Of a DNA stretch of 64,000 nt, positions 1 to 8,239 are shown one piece after another. A program made the translations under genes and the position numbers. Each line of letters starts with the position of its first letter. Position 1 is the first letter of the stretch. The DNA comes from Chloroflexota bacterium (GTDB taxonomy: Bacteria > Chloroflexota > Anaerolineae > Aggregatilineales > Phototrophicaceae): positions 39,437 through 103,436 of the forward strand of contig JAPOSR010000056.1 in assembly GCA_026709625.1 (NCBI GenBank). Direction: 5' to 3'. A model generated the notes under the pieces. That model had not been told where the DNA came from, searched no databases, and worked only from the letters and a program-made list of their open reading frames with translations.

Positions 1-2
1 TT

Positions 3-809
3 GGCATCCGGGTTGATTCGACTCATTCCGAGACGGGCAGCGGGCAACATGAAATTGACTTTCAGTACGATGATGCCCTGCGTTCGGCGGACAATGTGTT
101 GACAGCGCGCATCGCCATGAAGTCTGTCGCCAGGCAGTTTGGATATTCCTGCACGTTTATGCCGCGTCCGCATGCGGATATGCCGGGTTCAGGCATGCAC
201 ACGCATCAAAGCCTGCACGATGCCACCACGGGCGCGAATCGCTTCGCCGACAGCGGCAGCGAATATGGCTTGTCGGAAACGGCGACCTGGTTTTTGGCTG
301 GGCAACTGGAACACGCCCGCGCCATGTGCGCCGTTCTCGCGCCCCTGGTCAATTCCTACAAGCGACTGGGCACCAGCTTCGAAGCGCCTATCCATGTCAC
401 CTGGGCGCATGTCAATCGCAGCGCGCTCATTCGCGTGCCCAGCACCGCGCCGGGCAAAGAATATCACTCGCGGCTCGAGCTGCGCTGCCCCGACCCGACT
501 GCCAACCCCTACCTGGCCATGGCGGTTATGCTGCAAGCTGGGCTGGATGGCATCCGCCACAAGATGCCTCTGCCCGACCCCATGGAAGAGACGCTCATGC
601 AAGGCGCGCCGGGACGCATGCGCCAGGTCGCTGTGCTGCCGCAGTCGCTGGACGAGGCGCTGGACGCCCTCAGTCACGATGATGTGATCCTGTCCGCGCT
701 TGGACCGTATGTCAGCGACCGCTACATCGCCGCCAAACGCCAAGAATGCGCCGAATACAACAGCCAGGTCACTGAGTGGGAAATCAGTCGCTATTTGAGC
801 CGCTTTTGA
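3..809 (+). CDS. glnA: Glutamine synthetase, C-terminal part (5' end outside window)
   Basis: This is the C-terminal 268 codons of glutamine synthetase, which makes glutamine from glutamate, ammonia and ATP in the cytoplasm. The reading frame is open from base 3, so the gene starts upstream of the window. Visible family signatures are SGQHEIDF (metal and substrate site), GSGMHTHQSL (ATP and glutamate binding), NSYKRL, NRSALIRVP and RCPDPTANPYLA, in the usual order. Spacing looks normal for a GlnA-type enzyme. The end overlaps the convergent aspartate kinase gene by 19 bp. The adenylylation-site Tyr cannot be judged with confidence. Confidence 0.95.
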   Translation, partial: GIRVDSTHSETGSGQHEIDFQYDDALRSADNVLTARIAMKSVARQFGYSCTFMPRPHADMPGSGMHTHQSLHDATTGANRFADSGSEYGLSETATWFLAGQLEHARAMCAVLAPLVNSYKRLGTSFEAPIHVTWAHVNRSALIRVPSTAPGKEYHSRLELRCPDPTANPYLAMAVMLQAGLDGIRHKMPLPDPMEETLMQGAPGRMRQVAVLPQSLDEALDALSHDDVILSALGPYVSDRYIAAKRQECAEYNSQVTEWEISRYLSRF

Positions 810-2206
810 AGCAGCAGCGCGTGAATCTTGTCCACAGCTTGACGCGCGTCAGCCTGGCGGACAACCACGCTGAGGCTGCAATGCGACGCGCCCAGCGACA
901 GCGCCAGAATCTCAACCCCCGCCAGCGCGCCCAGCACCTGCCCGACCAACTGCGGAGCGCTGTGCAGCCGGCTGCCGATGGCCGTCACCAGCGACACCAT
1001 CTCCATCTCCCAAGGCATTTTCTCGGGATATTCGCTCATCTTGGCTTGCAGAGCGCGCTGCAGGCGGTCGACGCTGTCTATGCCGATGCTGGTGGGGATG
1101 ACGAGGCACAAGAAGCTGCCGCCACTGGATTGCGAGGCGATCATCACCTCAGAGCGCATGCCCAGGGTTTTGAATAGCGTGTTGCCGACCAGCCGATTGA
1201 CGCCCGCCAGCGAGCCGCTTGCGCGCCGTCGCAACGACAAGCCCAGCACCTTCGTAACCGCTTTCAGCTGCGCTTCAGGCGATTTTTCGGGGGCGGCGAC
1301 CAGCGTGCCGGCGGCATCTGGCGCAAAGATGCTCTTGATGCGCAGCGGCACCTGGCGCTCAGCCAGCGGCGCGATCATGCGCGCGTGCAGCAGTTTTGCG
1401 CCAAAGTAAGCCAGGTCGGCCGCCTCGTCATAGCTTAGCTTGGCGATGACACGGGCATCGCGCAGCTCGCGGGGGTCGGCAGACATCATGCCAGCGACAT
1501 TTGTCCAGATCCACAAGGCATCGGCCGGCAGCAAGGCGCTGATGACCGAGGCGGTGTAATCAGTGCCGCCGCGTCCCAGGGTGGTGGTTTCGCCGTCGAT
1601 GGTAGCGCCGATATAGCCGGTCACAACTGGCACAATATCGCGTTCCAGCATGGGCAGCAGCCGGTCTTGCATGCGCTGGGCAGTCTGGTCCAAGTCGGGG
1701 TTGGCGTTGCCATGCACGGCATCGGTGATGATGAGGCTTCGGCTGTCGACCGCTGCGCCGCGCAAGCCATGTTGAAGCAGCAGCGCCGCGATAATCTGCG
1801 CCGAGAGCTGTTCGCCCACTGCGACTACCTCATCGCTGGCGCTGGATAGCAATTCGTCGTTCAGGTCTTTGGCGATGGCCCGGCAGGCATCCAGCATTTG
1901 CGAAAGCAACTGGTCGATATCTGCGCCCAGCGCTGTGCGGGCGGGCGCGTCCAGGGGCAGCTCGTCCACCAGCGCAAAGTGCCGCGAGCGCAGATTGGCC
2001 GCGATGCGCCGATACCCGCGCGGGTTGTCGACCTGCGCCAGTTGGGCGGCTTCCAGCAGCCGGTCGGTGACGCCATCCAGCGCCGATACCACCACCACAA
2101 CGCGGTCCCAGCGCTGCGCTTCCCGCGTTACGATGCCCAGCAGCCGAGTCAACGCAGCGACTGTTCCCAAGGCATTGCCGCCAAATTTCATCACCAGACT
2201 GCGCAT
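791..2206 (-). CDS. Aspartate kinase
   Basis: This 471-residue protein should phosphorylate aspartate, the first step toward lysine, threonine and methionine. The start is the Met of MRSLVMKFGGNALG; a Met seven codons upstream is possible. The N-terminal amino-acid-kinase domain begins with KFGGNA where the family usually has KFGGTS. Further motifs are GRGGTDYTAS and LSYDEAADLAYFGAKLLHARMI (split here: LSYDEAADLAYFGAKLLH then ARMI), both typical of aspartokinases. From about residue 315 the sequence fits paired ACT regulatory domains, so feedback control by an amino acid is likely. It stands alone; no asd or dapA gene follows in the window. Confidence 0.9.
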   Translation of the reverse strand: MRSLVMKFGGNALGTVAALTRLLGIVTREAQRWDRVVVVVSALDGVTDRLLEAAQLAQVDNPRGYRRIAANLRSRHFALVDELPLDAPARTALGADIDQLLSQMLDACRAIAKDLNDELLSSASDEVVAVGEQLSAQIIAALLLQHGLRGAAVDSRSLIITDAVHGNANPDLDQTAQRMQDRLLPMLERDIVPVVTGYIGATIDGETTTLGRGGTDYTASVISALLPADALWIWTNVAGMMSADPRELRDARVIAKLSYDEAADLAYFGAKLLHARMIAPLAERQVPLRIKSIFAPDAAGTLVAAPEKSPEAQLKAVTKVLGLSLRRRASGSLAGVNRLVGNTLFKTLGMRSEVMIASQSSGGSFLCLVIPTSIGIDSVDRLQRALQAKMSEYPEKMPWEMEMVSLVTAIGSRLHSAPQLVGQVLGALAGVEILALSLGASHCSLSVVVRQADARQAVDKIHALLLQKRLK

Positions 2207-2389
2207 CGCCGCAAACTGCCCGATCAACCGTCACGCGTGAGCCATTCTAGCAAGCTGGGCGCGCAGAATACAAGTTGACTGTGCAGAGCCGCGCGCATAT
2301 TGCGCAGGATGCCTTTGTCGAGTAGAGTCATCTTGTCAGACCGGCATGTATCGGGCGCAGGCAGGCGTCCGCAAAAAGGCAAAACAGCT

Positions 2390-3520
2390 ATGGCAGGCGC
2401 AGCGGCGCAAGAACGCGAGCAGGTGGCAGGCGTACGTTTTCAAAAGGTGGGCAAGCTCTATCACTTTGATTATGCGGACTATCCGGGCTTGAAGCAGGGT
2501 GATTATGTCATCGTCGACACGCGCCGGGGCCGACAGATGGGACAGGTGATGGGCTTTACTGTGCCCGATGCCGATCGCAGCCCGCGCAAGATTCTGCGGC
2601 CAGCCACTCCGCGCGATATGGTGCTGCGCCAGCATTGGGAAGCCCAGCAAAACGAAGCCCTTTTGACCTGCCAGGAAGCCGCGTCTGGCCTGCGGCGCAT
2701 GGCTGAAGCCAAGTTTGTGGCTGCGCAATACAACTACGACGGCAGCGCCCTCACCTTTTTGTTCAGCGCCGAACAAAAGATTGACACAACAGCGCTGCAA
2801 AAGCGCTTGCAACGCCGTTTCGATGCGCGCGTCGAAATGCGCCAGATCGGCCCCCGCGATGTGGCGAAGCTGCTGGGTGGTTTTGGCGCTTGTGGCATCG
2901 AGCGCTGCTGCAGCAGCTTCCTGACCGACTTCAGCCCGATTTCCATCAAAATGGCCAAGGCGCAAGGCATCTCGTTGAATCCATCCGAAATCACCGGCAT
3001 GTGTGGGCGTCTGCGCTGTTGTTTGGTTTATGAATATGAACAATATGTCGAAGCGCGCAAGCAGCTGCCACGCCGCAACAAGCGCATTGGCACGCCGCAT
3101 GGCGAGGGCCGAGTCATCGATCATCTGCCGCTTTTGGATGCGGTGCGCGTGGATTATGGCGAAGGCCTGCGCAAGACGGTGCTGCGCGCCGACATCATCC
3201 CGCTCGAAGAGTTTCGCAAATTGGCGGAGAAAGCCCAAGCTCCCTGCGACCGACATGGTGATGGCAGCTGCGATTGTGGCTTGCCGGCTGGCCAGCGAGT
3301 GGCCGACCAGGTCAATGCTCGCCTTGATGCCGCGCCGGCCGAGAAACCACCCGAATCCAAAGAAGCGCCGAACAGTGGCGGCGCCGCGTCCCGGCGGGCG
3401 CGGGGCAAAGCGCGCGATGGCGCTCAACGATCCAGCCGGCGCCGCAGACGGCGGCGTGGCGGCAGGCGCGCTAAAAAGAGCGGCGACCAGCCAGGCAACG
3501 AAGGCGGCAATAGCGAATGA
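2390..3520 (+). CDS. PSP1 domain protein (RicT/YaaT-like)
   Basis: This 376-residue protein belongs to the PSP1 family. In Bacillus the homologue RicT acts with RicA and RicF in a complex that binds iron-sulfur clusters and assists RNase Y in mRNA maturation; that role here is by homology. Conserved Cys clusters are CGIERCC (C168, C173, C174) and CGRLRCC (C205, C210, C211), plus C286 and CDCG near the tail. After about residue 300 the protein becomes Ala/Pro-rich and ends in an Arg/Lys-rich basic tail, probably disordered and perhaps RNA-binding. The Met at 2390 is chosen over one 30 codons upstream because conservation begins just after it. Its stop overlaps the next start by 4 bp. Confidence 0.85.
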   Translation: MAGAAAQEREQVAGVRFQKVGKLYHFDYADYPGLKQGDYVIVDTRRGRQMGQVMGFTVPDADRSPRKILRPATPRDMVLRQHWEAQQNEALLTCQEAASGLRRMAEAKFVAAQYNYDGSALTFLFSAEQKIDTTALQKRLQRRFDARVEMRQIGPRDVAKLLGGFGACGIERCCSSFLTDFSPISIKMAKAQGISLNPSEITGMCGRLRCCLVYEYEQYVEARKQLPRRNKRIGTPHGEGRVIDHLPLLDAVRVDYGEGLRKTVLRADIIPLEEFRKLAEKAQAPCDRHGDGSCDCGLPAGQRVADQVNARLDAAPAEKPPESKEAPNSGGAASRRARGKARDGAQRSSRRRRRRRGGRRAKKSGDQPGNEGGNSE

Positions 3521-4248
3521 GCGAGGCACAGATGAAAAGCAGCGGCGCGCCACTGCGGGTGCTGGGCGTTTTCGCGCATCCCGATGATCCGGAATTTTTT
3601 GCCGGCGCGACCTTTGCCAAGTGGGCGGCGGATGGCGCGGACATCACGTTTGTGGTGGCGACCAGTGGCGACAAAGGCAGCAGCCTTCCCGATATGACAA
3701 GCGAGCGGCTGGCTGCGATCCGCGAAGACGAAGAACGGGCGGCGGCGGCGGCGCTGGGTGTCAAAGAAGTCGTATTTCTTCGCTATCCGGATGGCGAACT
3801 CTACCCGACATTGGGGCTGCGTCGGGATATCACGCGTATGATCCGCCTTAAGAAACCGAACATCGTGGTAACGCTCGACCCGACCGTGTACTGGCGCGCG
3901 GCAGGCGGCATCAACCATCCCGACCACCGCGCAATCGGCGATGCGACATTGGCTGCTGTCTTTCCGACCGCCCGCGATCGACTGAATTTCATCGAGCACG
4001 AGCGCGACGAAGGGCTGGCAACGCACAAGGTGGCGACGGTATACATTGCTGGCGCGCTCGAGCCGACTCTCAGCGTCGATGTCACGGACACGGTCGCAGC
4101 GCAGATCGAGTCGCTGCGCGCGCACAAGAGCCAGATAGCCGACATGGACAAAATGGCGCAGCGAATCCGCGAACGGTCGCTGGACCCTGGCGCGCCGCCC
4201 GAATATCCGCGCCATATCGAACGTTTCCGCGTCATTAACATGAGGTAA
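3517..4248 (+). CDS. LmbE/PIG-L family deacetylase
   Basis: This 243-residue enzyme belongs to the zinc-dependent LmbE/PIG-L family, which removes acetyl groups from N-acetylglucosaminyl compounds such as mycothiol or bacillithiol precursors or glycolipids. The metal and catalytic motif AHPDDPEFF sits at residues 20-28 (H21, D24), and the second motif NHPDH has His134 and His137. The start overlaps the stop of the PSP1 gene in an ATGA arrangement, so the two are translationally coupled. The substrate cannot be told from sequence. Confidence 0.85.
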   Translation: MSEAQMKSSGAPLRVLGVFAHPDDPEFFAGATFAKWAADGADITFVVATSGDKGSSLPDMTSERLAAIREDEERAAAAALGVKEVVFLRYPDGELYPTLGLRRDITRMIRLKKPNIVVTLDPTVYWRAAGGINHPDHRAIGDATLAAVFPTARDRLNFIEHERDEGLATHKVATVYIAGALEPTLSVDVTDTVAAQIESLRAHKSQIADMDKMAQRIRERSLDPGAPPEYPRHIERFRVINMR

Positions 4249-4255
4249 AACGTCA

Positions 4256-5437
4256 ATGACCATCGATTTCATGGGCGAAGCCCAGGCGCTGCGCGACGAA
4301 CTGATTGCCCGCCGCCGCGATCTTCATCGACATCCCGAACTGGCATTCCAAGAGCGGCGCACCGCTGGCGTCGTCGCCGAAGAATTGACCAGCCTGGGCT
4401 TGGAAGTGCAGACAGGTCTTGGCAAAACTGGCGTCATTGGCATCTTGGAAGGCGCAGCGGCCGGCCCCACTGTGCTTTATCGCGCCGATATGGATGCCTT
4501 GCCCATCCACGAAGAAAACAGCGCCGATTATGTTTCGCGGGCGGATGGCGTGATGCATGCCTGCGGGCACGACGGACATACGGCTGTTGCGCTGGGCATC
4601 GCCAAATTGCTCGCTGGGCATCGCGATGCGCTTGGCGGACGCGTCAAGTTTGTCTTTCAACCGGCGGAAGAAGTCGGTGGTGGCGCAGCAGCCATGATCG
4701 CCGATGGCGCGCTGGAATCGCCAGCGCCAGATATCTCGCTGGGCATCCACCTGTGGAACGACCTGGAAGTCGGGCAGGTGAGCGTCGTGCCAGGTCCGAT
4801 CATGTCGGGCGCTGGCCTGTTTGAAATCACGGTGCATGGCAAGGGCGGGCATGGCGCAATGCCGCACCAAACAGCCGACCCGGTTGTCTGCGCGGCGCAG
4901 CTTATTGTGGCGCTGCAATCGCTTGTCAGCCGCAATGTCGACCCGCTGGATATGGTTGTGCTGACCATCGGCATCATCCAAGGCGGCAGCGCGCGCAATA
5001 TCATCCCGCCGTCGGTGACGTTCAGCGGCTCGTATCGCCTCTTCCGTGAAGAAACGCGCGTTTTGATCAAATCGCGCATCCGCGAGATCGCCGATGGCGT
5101 GGCGAAGGCGATGGGCTGCCGCGCCGAGGTCAATTTGGGCGCGGGCATCGGTCCGGTGGTCAACGATGCCGAAGTGGTCCGGCGCGCGCGCGATGTCTTC
5201 GCACGCTATGCTGACGATGTGACGGTGGTCGCCCAGCCCTGGATGGCCTCGGAAGATGTCGGTTTGCTGATGGCGCGCAACCCCAGCGCATATCTACTGG
5301 TTGGCTCGGCAAATCGCGCGCGGTCGCTCGACTTTCCCCATCATCACCCCCGCTTCGATTTTGACGAAGATGCGCTGCCGCTGAGCGTCGGCTTGATGTC
5401 GGCTGCCATCGCCGATTATCTGCAAGCGGACGCTTGA
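4256..5437 (+). CDS. M20 family amidohydrolase
   Basis: This 393-residue metal-dependent amidohydrolase resembles the IAA-amino-acid hydrolase, hippurate hydrolase and N-acyl-amino-acid deacylase group. It shows HRHPEL, YRADMDALP, HACGHDGHTA (metal ligands), FQPAEEVGGG (catalytic Glu pair) and HGKGGHGAMPH from the dimerisation domain. It starts 7 bp after the LmbE-like gene, so the two deacylases are likely co-transcribed. It ends TGA immediately before the ATG of the next gene, in the same frame. The substrate is unknown. Confidence 0.9.
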   Translation: MTIDFMGEAQALRDELIARRRDLHRHPELAFQERRTAGVVAEELTSLGLEVQTGLGKTGVIGILEGAAAGPTVLYRADMDALPIHEENSADYVSRADGVMHACGHDGHTAVALGIAKLLAGHRDALGGRVKFVFQPAEEVGGGAAAMIADGALESPAPDISLGIHLWNDLEVGQVSVVPGPIMSGAGLFEITVHGKGGHGAMPHQTADPVVCAAQLIVALQSLVSRNVDPLDMVVLTIGIIQGGSARNIIPPSVTFSGSYRLFREETRVLIKSRIREIADGVAKAMGCRAEVNLGAGIGPVVNDAEVVRRARDVFARYADDVTVVAQPWMASEDVGLLMARNPSAYLLVGSANRARSLDFPHHHPRFDFDEDALPLSVGLMSAAIADYLQADA

Positions 5438-6106
5438 ATGAGCGGGCAGACGCCCTTTAGTTGGCGGGACGGCGAAGGCTGGCTGGTCTTGTCGGGCGGC
5501 GCGCATCCTTTGAGCGAAATCCGTGCCCGGGCACTAAGTCGCTGCGATCCGTTTGCCGATATCGCTTGCATCGCCCAGACAGACGAAATGGGCGACGCGC
5601 TGATGGACGATCTGGCTGATCTGGGCGCGCCAACCGGCTATCACATCGACCTGACCGAACCAGACAACAACCAACTCTATGCGCGGATCACCAGCGCCGG
5701 CTTAATCGTCATCGCAGCGGATTGCGCCGATTCGCTGCGCAGCGCGCTTCGCCAGACAGCTGTGCATGCGTTGAAGCGGGCGCTGGCGGGCGGGACGCTA
5801 CTTCTTTGCGAAGGCGCGGCGGCTGGTTTGTTTGGCGAGCATCGCTGGACGGCTGGCGATGGCTTGACGCGCGGCTTGAACTTCGTGAGTGGCGCGGTTA
5901 TCTTGCCCGCTGGCGATGAATCCAGCGATTATGCGGCCTGGCAGGCGCAAAGCTCGCTGCAAGAAGTGGCTTGTATCAGCCTGGCGCGCGGGTCGGCGTT
6001 GGCGCTGGGTCCAGACAGAAACCTAGAAACCTGGGGCGAGCGCGATGTGACGATCCGCTTGAGCGCGCTGCAGCCGCCGGGATTGGCTCGAGCAGAGGCA
6101 GGCTAG
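5438..6106 (+). CDS. Unknown protein, possibly class-I-glutamine-amidotransferase-like fold
   Basis: I do not recognise this 222-residue protein. It begins at the base after the M20 stop codon, in the same frame, and ends 2 bp before purA, so it is an operon member. The N-terminal GGAHPLSEIRARAL, the alternating strand/helix pattern and a small-residue turn CEGAAAGLFGEH at 124-135 recall peptidase S51/cyanophycinase-like folds, which have a GxSAGA nucleophile turn; the Ser is replaced by Ala here. This is a weak resemblance. No signal peptide or membrane segment is seen, so it is probably cytoplasmic. Confidence 0.6.
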   Translation: MSGQTPFSWRDGEGWLVLSGGAHPLSEIRARALSRCDPFADIACIAQTDEMGDALMDDLADLGAPTGYHIDLTEPDNNQLYARITSAGLIVIAADCADSLRSALRQTAVHALKRALAGGTLLLCEGAAAGLFGEHRWTAGDGLTRGLNFVSGAVILPAGDESSDYAAWQAQSSLQEVACISLARGSALALGPDRNLETWGERDVTIRLSALQPPGLARAEAG

Positions 6107-6108
6107 CG

Positions 6109-7398
6109 ATGCCGATTTCAATAATCATTGGCGCGCAATGGGGCGACGAAGGCAAGGGCCGCGTGGTTGATTGGCTGGCGTCTTCGGCAGATATTGTCGC
6201 GCGTTATGCCGGCGGCGACAACGCCGGCCACACCATCGCTTTGGATGGCGAGGTCTACAAGCTGCACTTGCTGCCCTCGGGCGTATTGCATGATCAAGTT
6301 GTGTCGGTCATGGGCAATGGCATGGTCATCAACCCCGTCAACCTGGTGCGCGAGATCAAAGCCCTGCGCAACATGGGCATCGCGATTTCGCCGCGCAACC
6401 TGATCATCAGTTCGCGCGCCCACATCATCACGCCAGCGCACATCGCTCTGGACTCGGCGAAAGAATCTGCCTTGGGCGCCGCGAAGATTGGCACGACCCT
6501 GCGCGGTATTGGGCCTGCCTACCTCGACAAAAGCGGGCGCGCCGGCATTCGCACAGGCGATATGCTGCTCGATGTCGAGGTCTTTGCCGAGCGGCTGATT
6601 CGCGCGATCGAAGCGGCCAATGCGGTATTGCGACAGCAGGGCGGAGAGGCGCTCGATGCGCGCGCGGCGGCGATGAGCTACCTGGAAGCCGCAGAATTCT
6701 TGCGCGGCTTTATTCAGGACGCGTCCATCTATCTGCACAAGGCGCTAAACAATGGCGCGCGCGTGGTCTGTGAAGGCGCGCAGGGCACGCTGCTCGATAT
6801 TGACCATGGCAGTTATCCATTTGTGACCAGCTCGTCGCCCACAGCTGGCGGCGCGCTGACTGGTTTGGGAGTCGGTCCCTTGACGGTCGACCGGGTGCTG
6901 GGCGTGGCAAAAGCCTTTAGCACGCGCGTCGGCGGCGGACCCATGCCCACTGAACTCGCTGGCGAGGTCGCCAACAGACTGCGTGGCAGCGGCGACAATT
7001 TCTGGGACGAATTTGGCACGACAACTGGGCGTCCGCGCCGCTGTGGCTGGCTGGACGGCGTGATGCTGCGCTATGCCACCATGATCAATGGCTTCAGCGA
7101 GCTGATGCTGACGAAGCTGGATATCTTGTCTGGATTTGACGAGCTCAAGCTGGCGACAGCCTATGAGATTGACGGCGTCCGCAGCGAGCATCCGCCTGTG
7201 ACCAATGCGCAGCTGGAGCGCGCCACCGCCATCTATGAAACCTTGCCCGGCTGGACAGAGGACATCAGCAGCTGCCGGACCTTCGCGGCATTGCCGGCTG
7301 CGGCGCGGCAGTATATCCAGCGTATCGCCGCGCTTTGTGAAGCGCCTATCAACATGGTCAGCGTGGGACCTGAGCGCGACCAACTGGTGCGGCGCTGA
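6109..7398 (+). CDS. purA: Adenylosuccinate synthetase
   Basis: This 429-residue enzyme joins IMP and aspartate using GTP to make adenylosuccinate, the committed step to AMP. The N-terminus carries the GTP-binding GAQWGDEGKGRVVDW and GDNAGHTI motifs. GTTLRGIGPAY, VCEGAQGTLLDIDHG and GRPRRCGWLD follow in family order, and the protein ends with VGPERDQL. The start at MPISIIIGAQWG is clear although the open frame extends upstream. It follows the unknown gene by 2 bp and looks like the end of a co-transcribed group. Confidence 0.97.
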   Translation: MPISIIIGAQWGDEGKGRVVDWLASSADIVARYAGGDNAGHTIALDGEVYKLHLLPSGVLHDQVVSVMGNGMVINPVNLVREIKALRNMGIAISPRNLIISSRAHIITPAHIALDSAKESALGAAKIGTTLRGIGPAYLDKSGRAGIRTGDMLLDVEVFAERLIRAIEAANAVLRQQGGEALDARAAAMSYLEAAEFLRGFIQDASIYLHKALNNGARVVCEGAQGTLLDIDHGSYPFVTSSSPTAGGALTGLGVGPLTVDRVLGVAKAFSTRVGGGPMPTELAGEVANRLRGSGDNFWDEFGTTTGRPRRCGWLDGVMLRYATMINGFSELMLTKLDILSGFDELKLATAYEIDGVRSEHPPVTNAQLERATAIYETLPGWTEDISSCRTFAALPAAARQYIQRIAALCEAPINMVSVGPERDQLVRR

Positions 7399-7414
7399 CG
7401 GCCGGCGCAGTGTC

Positions 7415-7443
7415 TTGCGCGCGCGAATGCTTGCGGCTAGAAT
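7415..7443 (+). promoter_or_regulatory. Predicted sigma-70-type promoter for the membrane protein/cytochrome/rqcH group
   Basis: TTGCGC (7415-7420), a 17-bp spacer and TAGAAT (7438-7443) lie 31 bp upstream of the ATG at 7474. A GGGAGAG ribosome site precedes that ATG. This is the only non-coding gap between purA and the downstream genes, so it probably drives the three-gene group. Read by eye only. Confidence 0.55.
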
Positions 7444-7473
7444 GAGTTCAAGTGCGGATGCTGGGAGAGTGCG

Positions 7474-7749
7474 ATGATGAAGGCTTTGGGCGCAATCGCA
7501 ATCATTTTGGCTGTTTTGCTGGCTGGTGGCGCAATCACCTCGAACCTGCTGTCGTCCGACCTGGCTATCCAGCAGACGACCGACCCCAGCGGCGATTTTC
7601 TCACCGCCACGCCCGACCAGGCTGCCGCATTCTTGCTGGTAACCGGCTTCATTCTCTTCAATGTCATGGGCGCGGGCTTAACCCTCCTCTTCGTCTTTTG
7701 GCTGCTCAATCGCGGTGTTGTCGCCGCCCGCCAAGACTCCACTTCTTGA
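7474..7749 (+). CDS. Small two-helix membrane protein
   Basis: This 91-residue protein has two hydrophobic segments, at about residues 4-24 and 50-78, joined by a polar stretch (about 25-48) that includes TTDPSGDFLTATPDQ. No family is recognised. It precedes a membrane-anchored cytochrome c by 22 bp. The layout suggests a small accessory or assembly subunit for a membrane redox complex, but this is inference from context only. Confidence 0.65.
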   Translation: MMKALGAIAIILAVLLAGGAITSNLLSSDLAIQQTTDPSGDFLTATPDQAAAFLLVTGFILFNVMGAGLTLLFVFWLLNRGVVAARQDSTS

Positions 7750-7771
7750 ACAGAATCTTGCCCAAAACGCC

Positions 7772-8239
7772 ATGACAGCCCAAGAGCGCATCGGCAAGAC
7801 GCGGCGCAGGCGCTTGGTTATGGCGCTTTTTGCGGTTTGCTTGGCCGCATTTGCTGTGCTGATCACCATGATGCTGAGCCCCCAGGCAACTGGCGAAGCG
7901 GCAAGCAGCGATGCGTATCGCAGCGAGCTCGCGACAGCTCTCGCCAACCCCGACTGGATCGGCGGCGAGAAATTGTCGGCGCAGTACGAATGCAATGCCT
8001 GCCATATCCAAGGCGATGGCAGCGCCGCTCCACTCTTTGCCGGGCTGGCGGACGCCGCTGCGACGCGCCGCGCGGGGCTGGATGCCGAGCAGTATCTCTA
8101 TGAAGCCATTGCGCACCCCAGCGCGCACCTGGTAGACGGCTATACCGATGCCATGCCAAATACTTACGCAGACCGCCTGTCCCTCTCCGAAATCGGCGAC
8201 CTGATCGCTTACTTGCAAACGTTCCGCGCTGAGCCATGA
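7772..8239 (+). CDS. Membrane-anchored mono-haem cytochrome c
   Basis: This 155-residue protein has a basic N-terminus, an uncleaved-looking membrane anchor at about residues 15-35 and an extracytoplasmic haem c domain. The haem site is CNACH (C74, C77, H78), and Met128 in DAMPN is the likely distal ligand, as in class I cytochromes c. The start at MTAQERIGK is preferred; an alternative Met lies 19 codons upstream inside the previous gene. Its stop overlaps the rqcH start by 4 bp. It probably carries electrons to a terminal oxidase or another membrane acceptor. Confidence 0.85.
   Translation: MTAQERIGKTRRRRLVMALFAVCLAAFAVLITMMLSPQATGEAASSDAYRSELATALANPDWIGGEKLSAQYECNACHIQGDGSAAPLFAGLADAAATRRAGLDAEQYLYEAIAHPSAHLVDGYTDAMPNTYADRLSLSEIGDLIAYLQTFRAEP

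Noticed and set aside
2336..3553. A 405-codon minus-strand frame opposite the PSP1 gene
   Set aside because: The plus strand has the conserved Cys motifs of the PSP1 family; the minus frame has no recognisable domain.
5435..5440. Read-through of the M20 stop into the next in-frame gene
   Set aside because: The M20 protein ends at a normal length, the next gene has its own ATG, and no Sec-type motif is present at this TGA.
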